DNA of 64,000 nucleotides from Jejubacter sp036620675 (GTDB lineage: Bacteria > Pseudomonadota > Gammaproteobacteria > Enterobacterales > Enterobacteriaceae). A model generated the notes under the pieces. The model was not told where the DNA came from, did no database searches, and saw nothing but the letters and a program-made list of their open reading frames with translations. Where the stretch lies: assembly GCA_036620675.1 (NCBI GenBank), contig JAZHEE010000004.1; one strand, given 5' to 3'. Of this stretch, positions 33,138-43,130 are shown piece by piece (the first letter of the stretch is position 1; each line of letters opens with the position of its first letter). The translations under genes and the position numbers were made by a program.

Positions 33138-34197
33138 AGAATTTCCTTTATATAAACATATTATTGGTGATGAAGCTGTTTAGCATTTAGCGAGATTGCA
33201 GTTTCATCATTACTTATTCCATATGCATAGTTCTCTCGGGAGACCTACACGCAGGAACAATCCTTGGAAGTACCACCTTATCTTTATTCTCACGATGTCA
33301 GTCTTTCTGAATAACCAGGGCTAAGGAACAAACTGTCTGGTTATAGTCAGCAGCGTAATATCAGTGAGCATTCAAGATGCCGCAATTATCCAACTGATTA
33401 TCCAGGAAGAGAAAGTGAAGTGTTTTTTGTGGAGAAAAAACCAAGATAAATTAATGCATGGCATGTCTGCTATTAGCCTCGGGTATGTGAAATGTAACTC
33501 CTTTTTTTTCATAGGTTATTGTTGTTATTTGCTTACAAACTAACCTGTCGCTTTCAGACAGATCCGCAAGACGCTAGGTGGGAATGTATGGATCACCATC
33601 CGCGATTTCATCACTACAATAGTCTTGCATGATGTGATTTCATGAAAAATCAGTTAACCTGAAACTGATTTGTCTGTGACAGAGTAAGCTTCGTCCGTGC
33701 TCTTCGGGCACGTTATTGATGAATTATTCATAAATCCTGTTTTATGAAATTATGAATCTCTTTTAGGTTGTTATTTAATCAGTTTTTTATGTTGCTGAAT
33801 GCTGTATGTGCGGAATAATCCTATAGTTAATTAATTTCCATTCTTATAGGCTGTTTGGTAATCTTGTTATGTTTCTTATGAATCATTGTGAAGTTCTGCA
33901 TCTGCATGTTTTTAAAGTTAAAAAACGAAGTTAATGTCATTGCGATTGATCGATTCAGATTGTGCGTATTGAATCTGGATGATGTGAAAAATTCTGAATG
34001 TGCGTGATTTGAATGGTGGAATGATATGGATAATCAATATGTTATGGGAATTAAGAAAAATTCGCAGAAATATTGCTGTATGAAAAATAATCCTCTGCAA
34101 AATTAATTTACTTCAGCTAAATGTTATAATAACATTATCTTGCCATATGGAACTTCCCTGAAACATATATTCATGCTGACAATGGATGTGACACCGT
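33138..34197. other. Long regulatory gap between fimbrial operon and CadC-like gene
   Basis: About 1,060 bp of AT-rich DNA between divergent genes with no supported coding region. It holds a perfect 9-bp inverted repeat AAATCAGTT (33647-33655)/AACTGATTT (33663-33671), two GATTTCAT words nearby, and a CGTGC/GCACG stem near 33697-33713. I looked for a fim-switch-like pair of distant inverted repeats and a recombinase and found neither. The CadC-like protein at 34198 is a natural candidate to act here. Confidence 0.5.
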
Positions 34198-35040
34198 ATG
34201 CACAATCACTATATCATTAATGGCAAAGTTGAATTTCACCCCGCTGCCAGTACCCTGAAAACCCTTGATGGTCATGGCATGGAGGTTGAATTAAATTCAC
34301 CCGCGGCACGTTGTCTTTTGCTGTTAATTCATAAACAAGGTGAAATCATTGGTCAACAGGACTTCATGGATGAAGTTTGGGGTAAGAATGGAATACATGT
34401 TACTTCAAATACTTATTATCAGAATATATCGATATTGCGTAAGGCTCTAAAGAAAGCTGGAATTGATGAAGAGATCATCGTCACCATTCCAAGAATGGGG
34501 TTAACCTTAGCAAGCGATACCCGAATTGAGCGTAAAGGCCCAGAGAGTAAGCCTCCAACTGAGCAGCCTCCCGAAACCGGGCAGGGTAAAGAGAATACTG
34601 ATAACAACATTCACAACAGCATACAGGAGGTATCTTCAGAAAAAATAGAACCTGCGATTGTCGATGGTTCACCTCCACTCACTGAAGTCAGTACACGATT
34701 TTTTCAGTTAAAAGGTGGAATCTTTACCGGAATCTTATGCTTAGTGACTGCTGTTCTTATCTTTTGGTTCGTACAGCACCATACACAGGAAAATTACTAT
34801 TCAAATTATCAAGTTATCTACCAGGGAAAGGGATGTAAGATTTATGCTTATCATCTTATGAATACCAAAAGCTTCAGGCGTGAAATCATTAACTGGGGAA
34901 TGAAGTTCGCCGCGGATTGCACTGTCCACCCTTATATCTATATCGATAAATATGAAATGTTACCCCGTATCTCGATAATACGTTGTGATAAAGAGATCAA
35001 TAAAAACAATGAGTGCATATCTGAATATTTTATAGAGTAA
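34198..35040 (+). CDS. CadC/ToxR-like membrane-anchored winged-helix regulator
   Basis: The 280-residue protein has an N-terminal OmpR-type winged helix (LNSPAARCLLLLIHKQGEII, NTYYQNISILRKALKKAGID, VTIPRMGLTL). A Pro/Glu-rich linker, one membrane helix (GIFTGILCLVTAVLIFWFV) and a short periplasmic domain with two or more Cys follow. Proteins of this type sense periplasmic conditions and often control fimbriae. It is divergent from the fimbrial operon and followed six bases later by a FidL-like gene. Confidence 0.9.
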   Translation: MHNHYIINGKVEFHPAASTLKTLDGHGMEVELNSPAARCLLLLIHKQGEIIGQQDFMDEVWGKNGIHVTSNTYYQNISILRKALKKAGIDEEIIVTIPRMGLTLASDTRIERKGPESKPPTEQPPETGQGKENTDNNIHNSIQEVSSEKIEPAIVDGSPPLTEVSTRFFQLKGGIFTGILCLVTAVLIFWFVQHHTQENYYSNYQVIYQGKGCKIYAYHLMNTKSFRREIINWGMKFAADCTVHPYIYIDKYEMLPRISIIRCDKEINKNNECISEYFIE

Positions 35041-35045
35041 CAAGA

Positions 35046-35519
35046 ATGAAGCGAGTTCTGATAATAGCTTGTGTCGTGTTTTCAATTTTCGCCGCTATCC
35101 TGGTGATAGAGTTACATGTCAGTGAAGAAAGCGATGATGGTTTTTCCTGTATAGCGAGCTACATCCAGCACACTAAAGGGTTTCGCATAGAGATGATGGT
35201 CAGCTACACCTTCGGCGCCAAAAACGGCATCATTAACCTGACCGGCGTAGCGACTGACGAGACAGGGAAAATATGGTCATTAGATCGTCGGGTCATCTTT
35301 CAGTACTACCGGGAAGAGAACCTTTACTTCTTAACATCGATACGAACCACCCGCTTTCCGAACGATAACGCGGACACTGCGATGCTCAACAGATATATCC
35401 CGTCATTTTATCTGAAAGATTCTTATGAAATTGTATTAAAGATACTGCCTAACGGCGGGAGTAACTATCTGTTTTTTCTGGATCCTATCCCAATTTATAA
35501 TTGTAAGCGTTCTCTCTGA
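35046..35519 (+). CDS. FidL-like membrane protein
   Basis: The 157-residue protein has an N-terminal anchor (VLIIACVVFSIFAAILVIEL) and a periplasmic domain with Cys residues. It contains the FidL-like pattern NGIINLTGVATDETGKIW, and FQYYREENLYFLTSIRTT. FidL-type proteins accompany ToxR-like regulators and are thought to modulate or protect their sensory domain, as TcpH or ToxS do. It starts six bases after the regulator and so shares its transcript. Confidence 0.8.
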   Translation: MKRVLIIACVVFSIFAAILVIELHVSEESDDGFSCIASYIQHTKGFRIEMMVSYTFGAKNGIINLTGVATDETGKIWSLDRRVIFQYYREENLYFLTSIRTTRFPNDNADTAMLNRYIPSFYLKDSYEIVLKILPNGGSNYLFFLDPIPIYNCKRSL

Positions 35520-35751
35520 TGCCGCGTCAACCGGATACCTGCTGAACATTAGCTTATCGATGATGGAGAGCCCTGTATTATTTTACCCGCCTTGCGATGA
35601 CGGCGTGGTGGATAAAAATAAACAAAACTTCACATGACCATAAAATCGCCAGATCGTATAAAAGGGCGATTAATTAGCTAAAAGCTCCGCGGTTTTCGGC
35701 CGCGCCTCCGCTTTCCCTGAACCAATTGCTATCGTCTCAAGGAATGAAATC

Positions 35752-38667
35752 ATGAAGCTATGGCGTTTACATCCCATCCCTGTAAAAAAATCTCCGTTGA
35801 TATACGTCTTCCCTTTTGTCGGAGTCAGTTTGTTGGCGCTTAACGCCAGTGCCGCCACCTCTGGCAGCCTGAACGATACGGATTTTTCTCAACCGGGATT
35901 TTCCATTAACCCTGGCGATGCCGTAGTAGCAACATTAAGAGATAAAGAAGGAACAGGTTATGGGGTTCTGAATGAAGAGCGTGGTGGCCATTTGTCACTT
36001 TCCCGGGATGTGACCGTAACCAGTAATGATGGGGCCCCCTGGTCTCGCGGTATCATGATAAATGGTGATGCCAGTTCCCTCAGCGCCGATCGTCTGGTTG
36101 TTAATAGCAGCGGTACTTTTGCCGAAGGTATTGCCGTTAATGGTGATGACGTGCAGGTTGAATTAGGCTCCAACAGCCGGATTAACGTAACCAGTCAGAA
36201 AGATCCTGTTCAGGCTGCGGGGATTTACCTGCGGGGCAATTCGCAGTTGACAGCGAATGGACTGGTTGTTGCGACAGACGGCAACAATACCGAAGGGCTG
36301 CATATTGATAATGAAGGCACACGGGCGAACCTGGGAGAAAACAGTAGCATCACGACTGCCGGGCGGAACAGCGCTGGCATTTATATCTTTGGCGCCAATG
36401 GCGATCCGCAAAACGGTCTGGCTTCTTTGACCGCCTCCCGTCTTAATATTCATACCTCCGGGGATAATGCTTACGGCATCAATATTCAGTCCAGTTCGGA
36501 TGTGCAACTGGGTACTGGAAGCACTGTGACAACCAGCGGTACTAACGCTATCGGAATTTGGGCCGTGGGGGAAGGGGGACAACTGCGGGGGGATGCTTTG
36601 ACGATAAATACCCGGGGCGCGGGTGCCAGCGCCCTGGAAGCCGGTTATGGCGCCCAGGTAGATATCGGCTCCGGGAGCCAGCTTTTTTCCTCTGGCGGAA
36701 TGGGGATTGCAGCGGTGGGTTCGGGTACCGTTGTTAGCTATCGCGGCGATCAAAGTCGCCGGAATACGGTGAGCTCCCTGGCGGGGGCGGCGGTATCAGC
36801 GCAGTCCGGAGCCGAGCTTAATCTGGCGTATACCCAGGTCGGCGCATCGGGACAACATCAACCTGATAAACCGGGTTACGGGCTGTGGGCGATTACCGGC
36901 GGCCGGATAAACGGAGAGGCGCTGACGATTCAGGGAGCGTCAGGCAATCGTGGTATCTATGCGACTTCGGACGGTAACGTTACCCTGACGAATTCTCTGT
37001 CGGTAGCGATGGCGGACGCGGATGATATCGCTATGATGACGGATCGTGATGATAATTATGGGCCGGGAGCCGGGCACATCCATGCCAGCGGCGTGATCAA
37101 CCTGCTGGGCGGCGTGAACGCAGCTGACGGTTCCATCGATATGGTGATGCAGCCAGGCTCTGTCTGGACCGGGGCCTCTACGGTGGCGAATGAAAACGGC
37201 GCGTTGTTAAATGTGACCATGAACGACAGCCGCTGGGATATAACTCATGATTCCAGGGTAAGTTCGCTCCAGATGGCAGATAGCCAGATTTCTTTTACTG
37301 CCGGGACTCCAGGAACCACGCTGACTGTCGGGCGGCTGAGCGGAAGCGGTCATTTTGCGCTGAAAACAGATATCGTGGGCGATGGCGGCGGGGTGAATAA
37401 CCGTAGCGATAAAATTGTGGTGACGGAAGCCAGTGCAGGGAATCATCTACTGGATTTCACTAATCAGGGGAGTGCTGCCACGAACGGTAATGAAACTCTT
37501 ACCGTTGTTAAAACACCGGATGGTAAGGCTACATTTACCGGTACCCATAATGTTGAACTGGGCGGCTATCTGTACGAATTGCATAAGCAGGGAACCGACT
37601 GGGTTCTTCGTGCCGCTGTGCCCGACACGCCCGAAATACCGCCAGACAACGGGGATGACGTAACGCCGCCAGATGATGGAGACGACATAACGCCGCCAGA
37701 CACGCCGGAAAACAATAATAACGGGCAGCCGGATAAGCCGAGCGGGCCGATTACCACTGCGGCAGATGCCGGAGCCAATTTTCTGAATATCGGCTATCTG
37801 CTCAACTTTGCTGAAACCCAGACGTTGATGCAGCGTATGGGGGATCTGCGGCAGAGCCGCCGCGGCGGCAATATGTGGATTCGCGGTTACGCCGGGCGCT
37901 TTGACAGTTTTTCCGGTGGTAAGCTGAGCGAGTTTACGCTGGACTATAGCGGCACCCAGTTCGGGGCGGATAAACGATTTTTTGACGATATTCCGCTCTA
38001 TACCGGGGTATTTATGAGCATGACTCATGCCAGCCCTGATTATCGTAGCGGCGATGGAACCGTTAAGGCTCACAGCGTGGGGGTTTATGGTTCCTGGATG
38101 GCGGCTAACGGCTTTTATAGTGACGCAGTGCTGAAATATACACACCTGAAAAATAGCTTTAACGTTCTGGATTCCGAAGGGCAGAGCGTTGAGGGACAGG
38201 GAAATTCAGGAGGTGTGAGCCTTTCTGTGGAAGCGGGGCGAAAATTTTCCTTAAGTCATGAGGCTGCCGGTAACGGATTCTATCTGGAGCCGCAGGGACA
38301 GCTGACGTGGAGCCACCAGAACGCTTCTCATCTTCACGCCAGTAATGGATTGCGAATTGGCCTGAGCAGCTATGAGTCATTACTCGGACGCGCCAGTATG
38401 CTGCTGGGCTATGAAGTCAGCCGTCGCGATATTGCGCTAAATGTTTATCTGAAGAGCGGTTATTTGCATGAGTTTAAAGGTGATGCCGGATATCAACTGA
38501 ATGGCTCACCGGAACAGCATCGCTTTGGTGGCGGCTGGTGGAACAACGGTCTGGGTATCAGTGCGCAGTTTAAACAACGGCATACGCTCTATCTTGATGT
38601 GGACAGTTCAACGGGGCACCAGTTTAATCAGCGTACGGCGAATCTGGGCTATCGCTATAGTTTCTGA
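35752..38667 (+). CDS. Pertactin-type autotransporter adhesin
   Basis: A 971-residue type Va secreted protein. The signal peptide ends LLALNASAA. The passenger, about 600 residues, is a beta-helix of repeated G-I/S-T turns (for example AEGIAVNGDDVQVELGSNS and GINIQSSSDVQLGTGSTVTT). It is followed by an acidic Pro/Asp linker near residues 620-655 (PPDNGDDVTPPDDGDDITPP). A C-terminal autotransporter barrel runs from about residue 690 and ends GYRYSF. No protease triad is evident, so adhesion or aggregation is likelier. A good terminator follows. Confidence 0.92.
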   Translation: MKLWRLHPIPVKKSPLIYVFPFVGVSLLALNASAATSGSLNDTDFSQPGFSINPGDAVVATLRDKEGTGYGVLNEERGGHLSLSRDVTVTSNDGAPWSRGIMINGDASSLSADRLVVNSSGTFAEGIAVNGDDVQVELGSNSRINVTSQKDPVQAAGIYLRGNSQLTANGLVVATDGNNTEGLHIDNEGTRANLGENSSITTAGRNSAGIYIFGANGDPQNGLASLTASRLNIHTSGDNAYGINIQSSSDVQLGTGSTVTTSGTNAIGIWAVGEGGQLRGDALTINTRGAGASALEAGYGAQVDIGSGSQLFSSGGMGIAAVGSGTVVSYRGDQSRRNTVSSLAGAAVSAQSGAELNLAYTQVGASGQHQPDKPGYGLWAITGGRINGEALTIQGASGNRGIYATSDGNVTLTNSLSVAMADADDIAMMTDRDDNYGPGAGHIHASGVINLLGGVNAADGSIDMVMQPGSVWTGASTVANENGALLNVTMNDSRWDITHDSRVSSLQMADSQISFTAGTPGTTLTVGRLSGSGHFALKTDIVGDGGGVNNRSDKIVVTEASAGNHLLDFTNQGSAATNGNETLTVVKTPDGKATFTGTHNVELGGYLYELHKQGTDWVLRAAVPDTPEIPPDNGDDVTPPDDGDDITPPDTPENNNNGQPDKPSGPITTAADAGANFLNIGYLLNFAETQTLMQRMGDLRQSRRGGNMWIRGYAGRFDSFSGGKLSEFTLDYSGTQFGADKRFFDDIPLYTGVFMSMTHASPDYRSGDGTVKAHSVGVYGSWMAANGFYSDAVLKYTHLKNSFNVLDSEGQSVEGQGNSGGVSLSVEAGRKFSLSHEAAGNGFYLEPQGQLTWSHQNASHLHASNGLRIGLSSYESLLGRASMLLGYEVSRRDIALNVYLKSGYLHEFKGDAGYQLNGSPEQHRFGGGWWNNGLGISAQFKQRHTLYLDVDSSTGHQFNQRTANLGYRYSF

Positions 38668-38676
38668 TCTACCGTT

Positions 38677-38711
38677 GCCGGTTTTTCCTGTTCCGATAAG
38701 GAAAAACCGGC
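38677..38711 (+). terminator. Terminator after the autotransporter
   Basis: Perfect 12-bp arms GCCGGTTTTTCC (38677-38688) and GGAAAAACCGGC (38700-38711) lie nine bases after the stop codon. The stem is strong, with no U-run beyond it on the plus strand. It may also serve the convergent budR gene on the other strand. Confidence 0.75.
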
Positions 38712-38786
38712 ATAACGAGAATAAACAGAGCGCATACGGTGTTATTTAAAAGTCATCAAGTTGTGATGGTGAATATTTTTTAGTAT

Positions 38787-39659
38787 TTAAAAGTTACCAA
38801 TGAAATGTTTTACCGTAGGCGAGCGTTCAAATTTTCGCCACGCTAAAGCCACATCAGTTTCTAACCCACTTTCCTTTATTTGATGAAAAGTGATGTTCGG
38901 ATTCTGAACACAGGTCATGGATTCAGGAATAAGCGCAAAACCAAAACCGGCCGCAACCATACTCACTGAAGCTGAAAACTGTGAGGCCTGAACTTTGTTA
39001 TCCATATTAATTCCCGAGCGCTGGCAGGCCTGATAGATAAGACTGTAAAGACCAGGCGCCACTGCCTGTGGGAATATAATGATTGGTGTTCCCGCTAATT
39101 CGCTAAGCGACAGCTCAGACTGGCCTGCTAAGGGGTGGCTGCGATGCAGCCCAACCAGCATCCTCTCCGTGGCAATCATCCGCAGATTAAAAGACTTACT
39201 GCTGTCGCAGGGCAGGCGCACAAAGGCGGCGTCGATGATACCTTCATCCAGTTCATGCATTAGCGTTGCCATATTCGCCTCTTTCTGATGAAGCGCAACG
39301 TTTGGAAAATCTTTATGAAATTGATAAATCGCGGAGAATATTTGGGGGTGAAAAGCATTAGAACTGGTTACACCCAGATACAACTTTCCATTAATGCCCC
39401 GGGCAATTCCTTTTGCTTTTTCAAGGGCTGCATCGCTTAACGCAATTATCTTACAGGCATCCTCATAAAAGGCTTTTCCCGCTTCAGTCAGTTCCACGCT
39501 ACGGGTCAGTCGGTACAGCAACTGGGTACCGACTTCTCTTTCTAATCTTTGAATTTGCTGACTAAGTGGGGGTTGTGAAATTCCCAGCTCTTCAGCTGCT
39601 CTGGAAAAATTTTTATTTTGTGCTACGGCAATAAAATAACGGAGATAACGAAGTTCCAT
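38787..39659 (-). CDS. budR: BudR, LysR-type activator of the butanediol operon
   Basis: The 290-residue LysR regulator is divergent from budABC, the arrangement seen in Klebsiella. There BudR activates the operon in response to acetate, low pH and low oxygen. The N-terminus MELRYLRYFIAVAQNKNFSR and helix-turn-helix AAEELGISQPPLSQQIQRLE are typical of the AlsR/BudR branch. The 145-bp gap between budR and budA is the expected target site. Confidence 0.92.
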   Translation of the reverse strand: MELRYLRYFIAVAQNKNFSRAAEELGISQPPLSQQIQRLEREVGTQLLYRLTRSVELTEAGKAFYEDACKIIALSDAALEKAKGIARGINGKLYLGVTSSNAFHPQIFSAIYQFHKDFPNVALHQKEANMATLMHELDEGIIDAAFVRLPCDSSKSFNLRMIATERMLVGLHRSHPLAGQSELSLSELAGTPIIIFPQAVAPGLYSLIYQACQRSGINMDNKVQASQFSASVSMVAAGFGFALIPESMTCVQNPNITFHQIKESGLETDVALAWRKFERSPTVKHFIGNF

Positions 39660-39804
39660 ATAAAAACCACCTTCGCCCTGAGGGTCTTTGGCGCTATATC
39701 ATAAATATCTTGAATTGGTATGTTCTGTATATTGGAACTGTTAGCTGAAACGAGTCAATAATTAATCATCTTTCCAACCTGTTATTGATGCGAGGGAACA
39801 AGGC

Positions 39805-40584
39805 ATGGCTCATGCAACTAATTGTTCTTGCGAAGAAAACCTGATTCAGACTATTTCTGATTTTTCAGAGGTTAACCCGGAATGCGTGATATATCAGACC
39901 TCGCTTATGAGCGCGTTACTCAGCGGCGTGTATGAAGGTGAGACGACGATTGCCCAACTGATGGAGCGGGGGGATTTTGGTCTGGGGACATTTAACGAAC
40001 TGGACGGTGAGCTGATCGCTTTCAGTCAGGAGGTATACCAGCTACGCGCCGACGGGAGTGCGCGTAAAGCGCTGCCGGATCAGAAAACCCCTTTCGCTGT
40101 GATGACCTGGTTTAAGCCCCGATACCGGTTACCGATAGACAACGTTATCACTCGACAAAAACTGCATGACATCATCGATGCCCGGGTGCCTTCCGATAAT
40201 ATCTTCTGTGCGCTACGCATCGACGGCCATTTCCGCCACGCGCATACCCGTACCGTTCCCAGGCAAACTCCACCATACCGGGCCATGACCGATGTGCTCG
40301 ATGATCAGCCGGTCTTTCGTTTTAACCACTGTGACGGGGTGCTGGTGGGCTTTCGTTCGCCGCAGCACATGCAGGGGATTAACGTTGCTGGCTACCACGA
40401 ACACTTTATTACCGACGATCGCCAGGGGGGTGGGCACCTGCTGGATTATCAGCTTGAACATGGCGTACTGACCTTTGGTGAAATTCACAAGCTGGAGATC
40501 TCTTTGCCGAAAGATAGCGCCTTCCTGAATGCAAACCTGCATCCGGACAATCTTGATGCCGCTATCCGTGCGGTAGAGAACTAA
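39805..40584 (+). CDS. budA: BudA, alpha-acetolactate decarboxylase
   Basis: BudA converts alpha-acetolactate to (R)-acetoin with loss of CO2, in the cytoplasm. The 259-residue product carries the zinc-site region GYHEHFITDDRQGGGHLLDY with His-x-His and a third His, and the catalytic-site segment FRHAHTRTVPRQ. It is the first gene of budABC, 23 bp ahead of budB, and close to the Klebsiella and Enterobacter enzymes in length and sequence. Confidence 0.97.
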   Translation: MAHATNCSCEENLIQTISDFSEVNPECVIYQTSLMSALLSGVYEGETTIAQLMERGDFGLGTFNELDGELIAFSQEVYQLRADGSARKALPDQKTPFAVMTWFKPRYRLPIDNVITRQKLHDIIDARVPSDNIFCALRIDGHFRHAHTRTVPRQTPPYRAMTDVLDDQPVFRFNHCDGVLVGFRSPQHMQGINVAGYHEHFITDDRQGGGHLLDYQLEHGVLTFGEIHKLEISLPKDSAFLNANLHPDNLDAAIRAVEN

Positions 40585-40607
40585 CCCTTATCTGAAGGAG
40601 GAGTCAC

Positions 40608-42281
40608 ATGGACAATAAAAACCGTCAATGGAGCTGCGGCGCCGATATGGTGGTTGGCCAGCTTGAGGCCCAGGGGGTGAAGCATGTGTTCGGGATACCT
40701 GGCGCTAAAATCGATAAGGTTTTTGATTCCCTTCTCGATTCGTCCATCCAGATAGTGCCTGTGCGCCATGAGGCCAACGCAGCCTTTATGGCTGCCGCAG
40801 TGGGCAGAATTACCGGCAAGGCAGGCGTAGCGCTGGTCACGTCCGGGCCGGGCTGTTCCAATCTGATTACCGGAATGGCGACGGCAAATACCGAAGGCGA
40901 TCCGGTGGTCGCGTTGGGCGGTGCGGTTAAACGTTCGGATAAAGCGAAACTGGTGCATCAGAGTATGGATACCGTGGCGATGTTCAGCCCGGTAACCAAA
41001 TACGCGGTGGAAGTAACCTCCTCCGACGCCATTGGCGAAGTGGTCTCTAACGCGTTTCGCGTTGCCGAGCAGGGGCGCCCTGGCAGCGCATTTGTCAGCC
41101 TTCCTCAGGATATCGTCGATCGGCCCGCAGTCGGCAGAATTCTGCCTGCCAATGGGGTTCCGCGTTGCGGCGCTGCGCCGGATGCGGATATCGCCCGGGT
41201 AGCCAGGATGATAGCCTCGGCTAAAAATCCGCTGTTCCTGCTTGGGCTGATGGCCAGCCAGCAGGAAAACAGCGCCGCGCTTCATCAACTGCTGGAAAAA
41301 AGCCGGGTTCCGGTGACCAGCACCTACCAGGCGGCCGGGGCGGTGAATCAGCAGAACTTCACTCATTTTGCCGGACGCGTCGGGCTGTTTAACAACCAGG
41401 CGGGTGATAGGCTGCTGCAGCTGGCGGATCTGGTTGTCTGCATCGGCTATAGCCCGGTGGAGTATGAGCCGTCGATGTGGAATACCGGTAACGCGACCCT
41501 GGTGCATATTGATGTGACGCCCGCCTATGAAGAACGTCATTACATTCCGGATATTGAACTGGTAGGCGATATTGGCAGTACCCTGGATAAGCTGGCAGGC
41601 CATATTGAAAAGCCGCTGACGCTGTCGCCTTGTGCCGCTGAGATCCTGATGGATCGCCGCCATCAGCGCGATCTTCTTAATCGCAAAGGGGCCCAGCTTG
41701 ATCAGTTCGCTCTGCATCCGTTGCGTATCGTGCGCGCGATGCAGGATATCGTAAACAGCGACGTTACCCTGACGGTGGATATGGGGAGTTTTCACATCTG
41801 GATTGCCCGCTACCTGTACAGCTTCCGCGCCCGGCAAATAATGATCTCCAATGGCCAGCAGACCATGGGGGTGGCGCTGCCATGGGCTATCGGCGCCTGG
41901 CTGGTGAACCCGGATCGTAAAGTGGTTTCCGTGTCCGGGGATGGTGGCTTTCTGCAATCGAGTATGGAGCTGGAAACCGCCGTGCGGCTCGGAGCCAATA
42001 TTTTGCACATTATCTGGGTCGATAACGCCTACAACATGGTGGCGATTCAGGAACAGAAAAAATATCAGCGGTTATCCGGCGTCGACTTCGGCCCGGTGGA
42101 TTTCAAAGCATATGCGCAGGCGTTTGGGGCGAAGGGATTTGCCGTGGAAAGCGCACAAAACCTTGAACCTACCCTGCGTACCGCGATGGACGTACAGGGG
42201 CCGGCTGTGGTCGCGATTCCCGTGGATTACAGCGATAACCCGCTGCTGATGGGCCAGCTCCATCTTAGCCAGATTCTATAA
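40608..42281 (+). CDS. budB: BudB, catabolic acetolactate synthase
   Basis: This thiamine-diphosphate enzyme condenses two pyruvates to alpha-acetolactate. It is the catabolic FAD-independent form and has no regulatory subunit. The 557-residue product has the catalytic Glu in VPVRHEANAAFMA, GPGCSNLITGMATAN, and the ThDP-binding motif GDGGFLQSSMELET ending in WVDNAYNMV. The ribosome site GAAGGAGG lies just upstream. It is the middle gene of budABC. Confidence 0.97.
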   Translation: MDNKNRQWSCGADMVVGQLEAQGVKHVFGIPGAKIDKVFDSLLDSSIQIVPVRHEANAAFMAAAVGRITGKAGVALVTSGPGCSNLITGMATANTEGDPVVALGGAVKRSDKAKLVHQSMDTVAMFSPVTKYAVEVTSSDAIGEVVSNAFRVAEQGRPGSAFVSLPQDIVDRPAVGRILPANGVPRCGAAPDADIARVARMIASAKNPLFLLGLMASQQENSAALHQLLEKSRVPVTSTYQAAGAVNQQNFTHFAGRVGLFNNQAGDRLLQLADLVVCIGYSPVEYEPSMWNTGNATLVHIDVTPAYEERHYIPDIELVGDIGSTLDKLAGHIEKPLTLSPCAAEILMDRRHQRDLLNRKGAQLDQFALHPLRIVRAMQDIVNSDVTLTVDMGSFHIWIARYLYSFRARQIMISNGQQTMGVALPWAIGAWLVNPDRKVVSVSGDGGFLQSSMELETAVRLGANILHIIWVDNAYNMVAIQEQKKYQRLSGVDFGPVDFKAYAQAFGAKGFAVESAQNLEPTLRTAMDVQGPAVVAIPVDYSDNPLLMGQLHLSQIL

Positions 42282-42301
42282 ATAACCAGAAGGATGATGT
42301 G

Positions 42302-43072
42302 ATGAGAAAAGTGGCATTTGTCACCGGCGCCGGTCAGGGGATCGGTAAAGCCATCGCCCTGCGGTTGGCCAAAGACGGCTTTGCCGTCGCCGTCGCTGAC
42401 TATAACCGCGCTACCGCGAACGCTGTCGCTCAGGAGATCAAAAGCAGTGGCGGCGAGGCTATGGCTATTACGGTGGATGTCTCGGATCGTGAGCGAGTGT
42501 TCGCCGCCGTGGAAGAGGCGCGCCGGGAGCTGAAAGGGTTTGATGTTATCGTCAATAACGCGGGGATCGCTCCCTCCACGCCTATTGAATCCATTACGCC
42601 CGAGATTGTTGATAAGGTTTATAACATCAATGTTAAAGGCGTTATTTGGGGGATTCAGGCTGCGGTGAAAGCCTTTAAGGCCGAAGGTCACGGCGGCAAA
42701 ATTATCAATGCCTGTTCCCAGGCCGGTCATGTCGGCAACCCGGAACTGGCGGTATACAGTTCCAGTAAATTTGCAGTTCGCGGCCTGACTCAGACCGCAG
42801 CCCGGGATCTGGCATCTTCAGGCATTACCGTGAACGGGTACTGCCCCGGGATTGTTAAGACGCCGATGTGGTCGGAGATCGATCGCCAAATCTCAGAGGC
42901 TGCCGGTAAGCCCCCGGGCTATGGTACCGAAGCGTTCGCTAAGCGTATTACCCTGGGGCGTCTGTCGGAGCCGGAAGATGTAGCCGCCTGTGTCTCTTAT
43001 CTGGCGGGGCCGGATTCGGATTATATGACGGGTCAGTCTCTGCTTATCGATGGCGGTATGGTTTTTAATTAA
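42302..43072 (+). CDS. budC: BudC, acetoin/diacetyl reductase (butanediol dehydrogenase)
   Basis: This short-chain dehydrogenase reduces acetoin to 2,3-butanediol and diacetyl to acetoin with NADH. The 256 residues show the glycine-rich motif VTGAGQGIGKA, NNAG, and the catalytic YSSSK with upstream Ser, matching Klebsiella BudC almost end to end. ATG 42302 gives the exact family length; a GTG one codon earlier is less likely. It is the last gene of the operon, followed by a terminator. Confidence 0.97.
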   Translation: MRKVAFVTGAGQGIGKAIALRLAKDGFAVAVADYNRATANAVAQEIKSSGGEAMAITVDVSDRERVFAAVEEARRELKGFDVIVNNAGIAPSTPIESITPEIVDKVYNINVKGVIWGIQAAVKAFKAEGHGGKIINACSQAGHVGNPELAVYSSSKFAVRGLTQTAARDLASSGITVNGYCPGIVKTPMWSEIDRQISEAAGKPPGYGTEAFAKRITLGRLSEPEDVAACVSYLAGPDSDYMTGQSLLIDGGMVFN

Positions 43073-43102
43073 TGTTGGTTAGATTGGGACATAGTTTGTG
43101 CT

Positions 43103-43130
43103 CCTGCCGCATCGCGGCAGGATTTTTTTA
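43103..43130 (+). terminator. Rho-independent terminator of budABC
   Basis: Stem CCTGCCGC/GCGGCAGG (43103-43110, 43114-43121) with a 3-base loop is followed by ATTTTTTTA. It lies 30 bases after the budC stop. Confidence 0.95.

Noticed and set aside
33138..34197. Invertible fim-type switch upstream of the major pilin
   Set aside because: No pair of separated inverted repeats flanking a promoter and no recombinase gene were found.
40581..42008. 475-codon open frame on the minus strand
   Set aside because: It is antisense to budB, has no ribosome site or homology, and its His/Gly/Arg-rich composition is that of a reverse-frame artefact.
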